NCBI GenBank assembly: GCA_024742285.1
Contig: JANSYR010000012.1
Location: 162,260 to 226,259, forward strand
Direction: 5' to 3'
DNA: 64,000 nucleotides
Source of the DNA: a bacterium
Lineage (GTDB): Bacteria; Myxococcota_A; UBA9160; UBA4427
This document shows positions 44,164-52,080 of the stretch, piece by piece. The translations under genes and the position numbers were made by a program. A model generated the notes under the pieces. It saw only the letters and a program-made list of their open reading frames with translations, was not told the DNA's origin and did not search any database. The first letter of the stretch is position 1; each line of letters starts with the position of its first letter.

Positions 44164-44359
44164 CCTGAACCAGAACGACCAGCGGAATGTGACCCCCGAC
44201 ACCGGGGCCGCTCCGACGGGCGCCGGACCGTCGGCGATCGACGAGACCCGGCGCCGCGCGCAGCGGTTGCTGGACCTCGCCGACGACACGATCAGCCAGG
44301 CGCTGTCCCAGAACAGCGAGCGGTTCCTCGCCCAGAACCGCCAGCAGGGAGGTCAGTAG
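44150..44359 (+). CDS. pup: Pup-like modifier protein ending in GGQ
   Basis: A 69-residue protein with AGAAGGAG 6 bases before the ATG. The N-terminus is disordered (Asn, Pro, Gly, Thr rich). The C-terminal part DETRRRAQRLLDLADDTISQ through NSERFLAQNRQQGGQ matches Pup: a helical region followed by the di-glycine and a terminal glutamine. Mycobacterial Pup also ends GGQ and needs Dop deamidation before ligation. It is less acidic than mycobacterial Pup. Its position between dop and pafA is the classic arrangement. Confidence 0.85.
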   Translation: MRTRDLNQNDQRNVTPDTGAAPTGAGPSAIDETRRRAQRLLDLADDTISQALSQNSERFLAQNRQQGGQ

Positions 44360-44361
44360 AC

Positions 44362-46860
44362 ATGATGGACGAGACCCTCTTCGGAATGGAGACCGAGTTG
44401 GCCTTCTCCGCCTTGCGAATCGGCGAGGAAGACCCGAACCAGGAGATCCTGTTCGATCTCCCGCGGCCCATGCATTCCGCCGTCTCGTCCACCGTTGCAG
44501 ATCTGCTCGTCGCCGACTTCTTCAAGCTGGCCGACGAGCAGATCTGCTCCCTTCGCGACTATCAGACCAACGGGATCTATCTCGCCAACGGGTCGCGCCT
44601 CTATTTGGACGCGGGTCGTCACCCCGAGTTCTGCACGCCGGAGTGCCGAAGCCCTGAAGAGCTCGTACGGTGGCAGCTCGCCGGCGAGCGGATCCTCGCG
44701 GGGCTCGTCGAAGATCTCGCCATCCTGCGCCCCGACCACGCCTTCGCCCTGTTTCGCTGCAACGTCGACTACGGCGGGATGCAGAGTACGTGGGGCTGCC
44801 ATGAGAGCTACCAGCATCGATCCGACGAAGTGCAGATGAGCCGACATCTGATCCCGCATCTCGTCTCACGAATCATCTACACCGGCGCGGGCGGGCTCAA
44901 CAACCGCATCGACCGCCCGCAGTTCCTCATCTCGCCGCGCGTTCCCCACCTGATGCACACGGTCGGAGCAGACTCTCAGCACGAGCGCGCGCTCTATCAC
45001 ACGAAGGACGAACAGCTCGGGGAGAGCGACTTCCACCGCCTCCACCTCATCTGCGGCGAGAGCAACTCGTCGCAGCTTTCGACCTACCTCAAGTTCGGCA
45101 CGACGGCGCTGATCGTGCGCCTGATCGAGGCCGGGCTCTGCGAGGGAGGGGAGCTGGGTTTCGATCGGCCCCTCGAGGTGATGAACCGGATCGCGCGCGA
45201 CGTTCGTTGCGAGAAAGAGAGCCGCGTCTCGGGCGGTCGGCGTCTCACGGCGATCCAGATTCAGCGCGAGTACCTCGCGATGGTGGAGGAGCAGCTCGAT
45301 GCGGACTTCATGCCCGATTGGGCTCCGCGCGTCTGCGAGCGCTGGCGCGAGGCGCTCGACGACCTCGAGAACGACTCGCCTTCGCTCTCGACGCGTCTCG
45401 ACTGGAAGATCAAGCACGCTCTCTTCGAGGACCGCCTCGAGCGACGAGGCACGTCGTGGAGCGAGCTGACGAGATGGGAGGGGCTCGGAGCCGAGCTCTG
45501 CGAGATCGACACGCGGTTCGGAGAGCTCGGATCGGCGGGTCTTTTCCGACGCCTCGACGAGGCTGGGGCACTCGAGCATCGCCTGTCGGAGCTCGGCAGC
45601 GTCGAGGAGGCGATGGAATCGGCGCCGCCCGGCGGGAGGGCGGAGGTCCGCGGTCGTGCGATCCGGGAGCTCCGAGAGAAGGACGACTCCGGTCGCTACC
45701 GCTGTGGATGGGAAGCCATTCTCGACGACGAGGAGGGCCGCACCTTCGACATGTCCGATCCCTTCGGCCGGAACGCAGAATGGCGCGACGCCGATCTGGG
45801 CTGGCGGCGGCGCTCTCCGCATTCCCGCTTCCGCCACAACCTGCTCGACGAGCTGAACCAGGGCGTCGGTCTTTACAGCGGCTGCATGTTCAGCGACGCA
45901 GTCGAGCGACTCGCTGCAGTCGCCCAACGCGCCCGGGCTGCTGGGGAGCACGAGATCGAGTCTCAGGCGCGTTTCTGGTCGGCGTCGGCCTATCACGACG
46001 CCGGACGGCTTCGGCAGGCGGAACGTGTGCTCTCGCCGATTCTGGAGACCGTCGTGGAGAACGCCAGCCTCGAAACGGCCTGCCGCGTGCTGACGCGACA
46101 CGCCGTGATCCTGATCGACGGACCGGCCGAGCGCTCCCGGATCGAGGAGTCGATCGCGCGAGCGCGGCGTTGCATGGAGGAGGGCGACGGCGTCCGCGGC
46201 GCTTCGCGGATCGCGCTGGCGGAGGCACGGCTATTTGGCGCGATCGGAGACTACGGCTCGGCGATCCTGCGAATGGAGGAGGCGCTCCGGCTCGAACGAG
46301 ACGACTACATCTCGTTCGCCAGGAGCTCTCACCAGCGCTGGATGATCTACTACCTCCTGCGAGTGAAGCGGTTGGATCGGGCCAACTTCTACCTCGAGGA
46401 GTGGTTCGACGAGGTCAAGCGGGGCGTCGGACGCCCCGAGAGCCGGATCATGTTCCATTGCGCCGAGTCCCTGATCGCGCGCGCTCGGGGAGATCACGAC
46501 CGCGCCTTCGAGCGCGCTCGCGATGCGGTCGAGCACGCCGAGGGCGCCGATCGCAATCGCTACCGAACGAGCGCGAGATGCGCTCTCGTCGAGAGCGCGA
46601 TCGAGGTCGGCGATCTCAATGCCGCGCGGCCGCACGTCGAGGCCCTCGAGAGGTGGGAGGAAATCGAGATCGGGGAGCAGCATTGCGACGTCCACCTCGT
46701 CACGGCGGCCTACCACCGGGCTGTGGAGGGACGGGAACGTGAGGCCAAGGCCGTGCTCGCGGAGGCGGCCGCGCTGGGTGTCGCTCGTCGGATGGATCGC
46801 CTGCTGGGCACGCGCCATCACGAGAGGGAGATGGGGGAGGGGTTGCGGCCTGTGGGGTAG
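44362..46860 (+). CDS. pafA: PafA-like Pup ligase with C-terminal TPR-like extension
   Basis: An 832-residue protein starting 2 bases after pup, with its ribosome site (GGGAGG) inside the pup end. Residues 1-470 are the ligase: LFGMETELAFS (6-16), NGSRLYLDAGRHPEFCTPEC (76-95, catalytic-region Asp83), NVDYGGMQSTWGCHESYQH, TGAGGLNN, LHLICGESNSSQLSTYLKFG and TTALIVRLIEAG. PafA ligates deamidated Pup to lysines. Residues about 490-830 are extra: helical repeats of TPR type (ARFWSASAYHDAGRLRQAER, ARARRCMEEGDGVRGASRIA). Usual PafA is about 450-500 residues. The tail may select targets or link to the Ub-like branch. Confidence 0.85.
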   Translation: MMDETLFGMETELAFSALRIGEEDPNQEILFDLPRPMHSAVSSTVADLLVADFFKLADEQICSLRDYQTNGIYLANGSRLYLDAGRHPEFCTPECRSPEELVRWQLAGERILAGLVEDLAILRPDHAFALFRCNVDYGGMQSTWGCHESYQHRSDEVQMSRHLIPHLVSRIIYTGAGGLNNRIDRPQFLISPRVPHLMHTVGADSQHERALYHTKDEQLGESDFHRLHLICGESNSSQLSTYLKFGTTALIVRLIEAGLCEGGELGFDRPLEVMNRIARDVRCEKESRVSGGRRLTAIQIQREYLAMVEEQLDADFMPDWAPRVCERWREALDDLENDSPSLSTRLDWKIKHALFEDRLERRGTSWSELTRWEGLGAELCEIDTRFGELGSAGLFRRLDEAGALEHRLSELGSVEEAMESAPPGGRAEVRGRAIRELREKDDSGRYRCGWEAILDDEEGRTFDMSDPFGRNAEWRDADLGWRRRSPHSRFRHNLLDELNQGVGLYSGCMFSDAVERLAAVAQRARAAGEHEIESQARFWSASAYHDAGRLRQAERVLSPILETVVENASLETACRVLTRHAVILIDGPAERSRIEESIARARRCMEEGDGVRGASRIALAEARLFGAIGDYGSAILRMEEALRLERDDYISFARSSHQRWMIYYLLRVKRLDRANFYLEEWFDEVKRGVGRPESRIMFHCAESLIARARGDHDRAFERARDAVEHAEGADRNRYRTSARCALVESAIEVGDLNAARPHVEALERWEEIEIGEQHCDVHLVTAAYHRAVEGREREAKAVLAEAAALGVARRMDRLLGTRHHEREMGEGLRPVG

Positions 46861-47142
46861 CCGTGAGGCAAGCATCTGGGCCGGGGCGAACAGCTGGCAC
46901 CCGAGAGGGCGATCTGACACCGGAATGACCCGGAAGAGGTGTGCTTCTGGTCGAGATGCGTCGGGCATCGTCACTCCTCGGAATCGACTAAGATCGACCT
47001 TGCTGCTCATCTCCAAGGGTGACCGACAGCGTACGGCGCGCGTTCGCCCTGGATGAGTGCAGCCTCGACCTGGCCAGAGGCTCTCCGATGATGGTGCTAG
47101 CGTCTTTCGAGTAGCCGTCCGATCCTATCCGGAGCGCTGAGC

Positions 47143-49839
47143 ATGGCGACGACGACGAAGCCCGGCCCGCTCGTCACCCTAGTCACGGGTGACGTCACGA
47201 TGGATTGGAACGTCGCGCACATCCGCCGCCAATCCGTCGCCTCTATCAGCTGGAGCGGTGAGGATGTGGCTCGTCTCTGCTGGCAACGCGGTGGTGCGGC
47301 TCTCGTGGCTGATCTGGTTTCGGCCGTCGCTTCGCGCGTCGCGAAAACGAGTTCGCTCGAGATCGAGCTGCACTCGGTGGCCGCACCGAGTGAGGCACCG
47401 AGTCCGGCGGAGACAGGCTTCACGCGCTCGCATGCCCGATGGTCGCCCTTCAGTGATGGCAAGGCGGACAATCGAAAGCGCTGGCGTGTCTCGGATTTTC
47501 TCGGTCTGGACGTCATCTCCTCGGAATCGACGGTGGGGAACGGCTCGTGCGCACGAGTGGATCGCGACGAGCCTGGCGCCCCCGAGATCGTCGTCCTCGA
47601 CGATGCCGACCTGGGCTTTCGCGACGATCGCGATCTCTGGCCGAAAGCCATCGTCGACTCCGAGCAGCGTCCCTGGATCGTGCTGAAGATGTCCAGACCC
47701 GTGGCGAGTGGGCGGCTCTGGGACGAGCTCATTCGTTATCACGCCGAGCGACTGATCGTGATCGTCACGATCGGAGACCTGCGGCGAACCGCAGTGCAGG
47801 TGAGTCATGGGGTCTCCTGGGAGGAGACGGCTGAGGACCTCACCTGGGAGCTCACGTTCAACCCCGACGTCAACGGCCTATCGCGCTGCGCCCACGCCAT
47901 CGTTTCGCTCGACACTGCCGGTGCGATGCTGCTCACGGGTGGCACGGAGCAGCCCGCCAGGGCGGAGCTTCTCTTTGATCCGAAGTGCATGGAAGGCGAG
48001 TGGACTGAAGGGCGGCGGGGGGGAATGATCGGCAACACGGCGACGCTCACGGCGGCGATCGTCCGATCGTTGTTTCTCGACCCTGAAGAGCCCGATCTTG
48101 TTGCCGGGATCCGAGCCGGCATTTCGGCCATGCGCGACCTTTTTGAGCTGGGATACGAGGCTGGAGACCCCAGCCGCCCCGAGCTTCGGTTCCCCATCGA
48201 CCGAATCGCCGACCGAATCTGTAGTGCGACCGATCATGAACGCACCGGAGCAGAGGCTCTCGCGATTGCGACGGTGCAGCCGCCCCTCCGCGAGCAGCGG
48301 ATCTCGCGGAATCTCGCTGCAGGCACAGCCACCGAAGATCGCGACGGCGAGTGGCGGATCCTCGCGCAGGCTCACGGCGGCGACCTCGATCGTCTCGCCG
48401 CCGAGATCGTGCTCCATGGACTCGAGCATACGCTTCGGGGGATCCCCCAAGCCCGATTCGGCGGGCTCCGAACCGTCGACCGGCGAGAGATCGAGGCTCT
48501 CCGCTCGATTGGTGGCCTGATCACCCAGTACTGCAGAGGTCGGGAAACCCGGCCACTTTCCTTCGCCATCTTCGGGCCGCCGGGTGCAGGGAAGTCCTTT
48601 GCCGTGAAGCAAGTCGCCGAGTTCGTTCAGCCGGGAACGATCGAGCCGGTCACGTTCAACCTATCGCAGCTCGACGGTCCTTCCGATCTCCTGGGAGCCT
48701 TCCACCAGGTCCGCGACATCAGTCTGAAGGGGAAGCTTCCGCTCGTCTTCTGGGACGAGTTCGACACCAGTCTCGCCGGAGATCCGCTCGGGTGGCTTCG
48801 CTACTTCCTTGCGCCGATGCAGGACGGAGAGTTCCAGGAAGGTCAGATCACGCATCCGATCGGTCGTGTGATCTTCGCCTTCGCGGGTGGAACCGCGGAG
48901 CGGATGAGTGCGTTCGGCAAAGGCGTTCCGGCCGAGCGGCAGAAGGCCCTCAAGCTCCCGGACTTCACGAGCCGCCTTCGCGGCTTCCTCGACGTCCTCG
49001 GACCAAATCGTCAGACGACGACTCGAAGCACGGACCCCTACTTCGTCATCCGGAGAGCGATCCTGCTTCGGTCGCTCTTCGAGAGGGTGACGGGGCAGGT
49101 CATCCGCAATGGAGAGCTCCAGATCGATCGGGGCGTGCTGCGTGCACTGCTCCGCGTCGAGACCTATCGGCACGGTGCGCGCTCGATCGAGTCTCTGCTT
49201 TCGACGAGCCTGCTCGTCGGCGAGAGCCGCTTCAATCGCTCCTCGCTGCCTCCGGAGGCTCAGCTCGACCTCCACGTCGACGCGCAGGAGTTTCTGGCGC
49301 TCGTCCACCTGCTCGAGCTCGAAGGGGAGCTGCTGGACGGCGCTGCCCGCGCGATCCACGATGGCTTCTGCCGCAGTCGCGAGGCCGACGGGTATCGGTT
49401 CGGGGAGAAGACCGACGATGCGGCGATGACGCATAGCGCGCTCAGGCCCTTCGACGAGCTTCCGCTGAACGAGCAGGAGCAGAATCGCGACGCGGCGCGC
49501 GACATCCCCCGCAAGCTGGCGACGCGTCGCTACGTGATGATGCCCGACCGTCGCGACGAATCACGCTTCGAGTTCCCGAATGATGACCTGGACGCGCTCG
49601 CCGCGGCCGAGCACCAGCGTTGGATGGACAAGAAACTCGTGGACGGGTGGACCCCGGCGCCCGAGCTCGAGGTGCCCGACAAGGACAATAAGCGGCATCC
49701 GGATCTGGTTCCCTACGAGGATCTCTCCGACAAGGAGCAGGAGAAGGACCGGGAGCAGATTCGCGAGCTCGTCGATGTCCTTGCGGCGGTTGGGTACACG
49801 GTTGTGCGCCTCCGGGATCGCGATCCAGGAACCAACTGA
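47143..49839 (+). CDS. AAA+ ATPase with N-terminal kinase-like and C-terminal RyR domains
   Basis: An 898-residue protein. The N-terminal 320 residues have a LVTLVTGDVTMDWNV start and IVVLDDADLGFR and LIVIVTIGDLR strands, possibly a PfkB/ribokinase-like fold; this part is tentative. The central AAA+ domain has Walker A GPPGAGKS (478-485) and Walker B LVFWDEFD (535-541). The C-terminus (about 817-895) is a RyR domain: AAAEHQRWMDKKLVDGW, HPDLVPYEDLSDKEQEKDR and LAAVGY. RyR domains in bacteria occur in conflict systems and are proposed to sense nucleotide signals. It lies 282 bases after pafA in the same direction and may belong to the same module or be separate. Confidence 0.72.
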   Translation: MATTTKPGPLVTLVTGDVTMDWNVAHIRRQSVASISWSGEDVARLCWQRGGAALVADLVSAVASRVAKTSSLEIELHSVAAPSEAPSPAETGFTRSHARWSPFSDGKADNRKRWRVSDFLGLDVISSESTVGNGSCARVDRDEPGAPEIVVLDDADLGFRDDRDLWPKAIVDSEQRPWIVLKMSRPVASGRLWDELIRYHAERLIVIVTIGDLRRTAVQVSHGVSWEETAEDLTWELTFNPDVNGLSRCAHAIVSLDTAGAMLLTGGTEQPARAELLFDPKCMEGEWTEGRRGGMIGNTATLTAAIVRSLFLDPEEPDLVAGIRAGISAMRDLFELGYEAGDPSRPELRFPIDRIADRICSATDHERTGAEALAIATVQPPLREQRISRNLAAGTATEDRDGEWRILAQAHGGDLDRLAAEIVLHGLEHTLRGIPQARFGGLRTVDRREIEALRSIGGLITQYCRGRETRPLSFAIFGPPGAGKSFAVKQVAEFVQPGTIEPVTFNLSQLDGPSDLLGAFHQVRDISLKGKLPLVFWDEFDTSLAGDPLGWLRYFLAPMQDGEFQEGQITHPIGRVIFAFAGGTAERMSAFGKGVPAERQKALKLPDFTSRLRGFLDVLGPNRQTTTRSTDPYFVIRRAILLRSLFERVTGQVIRNGELQIDRGVLRALLRVETYRHGARSIESLLSTSLLVGESRFNRSSLPPEAQLDLHVDAQEFLALVHLLELEGELLDGAARAIHDGFCRSREADGYRFGEKTDDAAMTHSALRPFDELPLNEQEQNRDAARDIPRKLATRRYVMMPDRRDESRFEFPNDDLDALAAAEHQRWMDKKLVDGWTPAPELEVPDKDNKRHPDLVPYEDLSDKEQEKDREQIRELVDVLAAVGYTVVRLRDRDPGTN

Positions 49840-50103
49840 ACAGGCTCGGCGGGGCTATTTCCCGGGTTCGTTGGATTGGGCCATGCGCGTTCCCGGAGCT
49901 TCCGTGTGACAGGTGTCAGGGGCATCGTTCCTCGTCGAGGCCTCTCGCGCCCTTCGAAGCCTTCTCGTGAGCTTCTGCGCTGGGTGCAGTCGCCGGTCTC
50001 CCTTCGATGGTTGGCCGCATCTTCGGCATAATGAGTAGGGCTTGCCGTCAGGGGTGCCCGGCTCGTTCGGTCGCCGGCTCCGTCTCATTTCACACGTGGT
50101 GCC

Positions 50104-51732
50104 ATGTCCGAGGATTCCATTTCTGTTCCCTACGTCGTCCCGATCTGGCTGGTCGGATTCGCGGGACATCGTCCCTCGAACTCGAAAGGGCGTTCGGGTC
50201 AGGAGCTCGAGCAATGCTCGGCCGCGATCCGTACAAAGCTTCGGGAGCTGGCCCAGCAGGCGGAGCGAGCCTGTGGCACGATCGAACTCGTCAGCGGCGC
50301 GGCCAGCGGAGCTGACCTCGTCGCGATCGCTGCCGCCGATGATCTAGAGATTCCCGTTCATCTGCTGCTTCCCCTCGACGAGGAATCCTTCTTCCAGGAT
50401 TTCGCCGATTCGCCGGACGACTTGTCGAAGGCGAAGCGATACATCGAACGTGCACACGATCCTGGTTCGGGCTGGACGATCCGTGTCGCGGATGGGGACC
50501 AGAAACGACCCGACTGCTATCACGACGCGAGCCTACAGCTCCTCGAGATCGTGAATGTGCTCGTCGCCGTCCTCAGGCCGGGAGAGGCCGACGGCGACCG
50601 GATGGGAGGAACGGCCGAGACGGTTCGGCTCGCGAACGCCGATCACATGGACCTTCCGACCATTCTGATCGATCCTGAGAATGGTGGATCGGTCTACAAA
50701 GACGTCGACCTTCCCGTCTCGACCGCTGGCGCGACCTACAGACTTCTCCGAGACATCAATGGTGATTTGAGTAGCTCGGCCGCTCATTCGGGCGGATATG
50801 ATGGGCAGCGGGGACTCGGGGCGGAAGAATCCGTTTGGCAGATCTTTCGCTCTCTCGACAACGTGGCGAACGCCTCAGGCCAGACATACCGGGGATCTCT
50901 TCGGGCTTCTGTCCTCCTCCATTTTTTCGCAACCGCGTGCGCAGCGATCGTCGCTTCGTTCTCAGCTCTCTTCATCGACGCATTGGTCGTCGTTCCCAAG
51001 CTCCTCACGACGCTAGAGCTCCTGCTCGTGCTGGCCGCACTGCTTCTCCTGGGGCGCACGCACAGACTTGGTACGAACCCGACGTGGCGACGATCGCGAT
51101 TCGCAGCTGAGCTCGCAGACGGTCTCATCTGCAGCGCGGCGCTTACCGACCCCCTTCGCCCGCGGATCGCGCGTCATGACAACACGTGGAACCTCTTCGC
51201 CGTATCTCTCGCGCTTCGCGCGAACCGGGAGCAGCGTCAGCGCCTCGCGGACCTCGATCATGTCAGACGGATTGGTCGATTGTTCGAGGAGTACGGTAGG
51301 AAGCGCTTGGAGTATCAACGCGATCAGTACTTCGGTGAGCAACAGAAATATTCTCTCGTCAGTTTCCAGCGGTGGAGCCTTGTCTCCAGGCTGACCTCAG
51401 TTGGCGCGATCGGCGTCATTGCGCTTGCCCTCATGTTGAAGGTCGGCGCACCGACCTTCTCCGCCACCCCGGTCGGGTCCTTCGCAGTGCTCTTCCTGCC
51501 GATCCTGCTGCCTCTCGTGGCCGGGCTGGCATCCACGATGATCATCTCACTCGACGCCGGGCGTCGCTCTGCGCGATATGAGGAGGTCCTGCAGCGCCTG
51601 GATCATTTTCTCAGCATCCGGGACGGACTGCGTACGGAGTCGTCGATGCGCCTCTTCGTCGAGCGCGCCGAGCACGTACTCGAGGACGAGCTGGTGGAGT
51701 GGCACGCGACTGCGTCGTCGGTCAATCACTGA
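50104..51732 (+). CDS. SLOG-SLATT membrane protein
   Basis: A 542-residue protein. Residues 12-200 form a SLOG/LOG-like Rossmann domain: LVGFAGHRPS at 16-25 and IELVSGAASGADLVAIAAAD (60-79), the glycine-rich motif proposed to bind nucleotide-derived signals. Two hydrophobic pairs follow: about 268-290 with 295-318, and about 432-446 with 459-480. The latter, preceded by YGRKRLEYQRDQYFGEQQKY, matches SLATT (SMODS and SLOG-associated 2TM) effectors, which are predicted to form membrane pores after signal binding. No ribosome site is obvious. It stands alone, consistent with a self-contained abortive-infection effector. Confidence 0.7.
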   Translation: MSEDSISVPYVVPIWLVGFAGHRPSNSKGRSGQELEQCSAAIRTKLRELAQQAERACGTIELVSGAASGADLVAIAAADDLEIPVHLLLPLDEESFFQDFADSPDDLSKAKRYIERAHDPGSGWTIRVADGDQKRPDCYHDASLQLLEIVNVLVAVLRPGEADGDRMGGTAETVRLANADHMDLPTILIDPENGGSVYKDVDLPVSTAGATYRLLRDINGDLSSSAAHSGGYDGQRGLGAEESVWQIFRSLDNVANASGQTYRGSLRASVLLHFFATACAAIVASFSALFIDALVVVPKLLTTLELLLVLAALLLLGRTHRLGTNPTWRRSRFAAELADGLICSAALTDPLRPRIARHDNTWNLFAVSLALRANREQRQRLADLDHVRRIGRLFEEYGRKRLEYQRDQYFGEQQKYSLVSFQRWSLVSRLTSVGAIGVIALALMLKVGAPTFSATPVGSFAVLFLPILLPLVAGLASTMIISLDAGRRSARYEEVLQRLDHFLSIRDGLRTESSMRLFVERAEHVLEDELVEWHATASSVNH

Positions 51733-51750
51733 TCGAGCGAGCTAGGAACG

Positions 51751-52080
51751 CTAGAACTTGGATAGCGCGTGTTTGGATGGTCGCTGAAGCGACCGCTCAA
51801 CCGATCCTCGGCGCTCGTGGAAGAGCATGATTGAGATCGTCTTCGGCGCGATCGGCTGTCCGTCCAGATACATATCTGGATCACCGAGATTGATTCTTCG
51901 CAGAGCGGCTTCGGCAGCCGCCACGCCTAAGTCGTGGTTATCCGCCCAGATTGCCCCGTTCAGATCGAAGATCGACTGGCAGGTTTGCGGCGGGACTCCT
52001 CCGTTTATCGGCGCTGCGAACCCTCTAAAGCGATCAGCTGAAAGTGAGTAGATCCGGAAACTCCTGCCCAGGTTCGCCCG
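51751..52080 (-). other. Open frame overlapping the 3' end of the WD40 gene
   Basis: On the minus strand a 109-codon frame, offset from the WD40 gene, opens after a stop near 52083 and ends at 51751. Its peptide looks protein-like (ANLGRSFRIYSLSADRFRGF, TCQSIFDLNGAIWADNHDLG, DPDMYLDGQPIAPKTISIM). No good start codon or ribosome site exists; possible starts are a CTG or a late GTG. It may be an extra C-terminal segment reached by a frameshift in the WD40 gene, a decayed gene, or chance. Confidence 0.3.

Noticed and set aside
41034-44289. Long minus-strand open frames opposite the AAA+ and Dop-like genes
   Set aside because: The plus-strand products have complete catalytic motifs; the minus frames show no motif and Arg/Glu-biased composition.
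46915-46935. Second sigma-54 promoter candidate near TGGCAC upstream of the AAA+-RyR gene
   Set aside because: TGGCACCCGAGAGGGC at about 46896 has the GG-to-GC spacing wrong by one and poor -12 bases.
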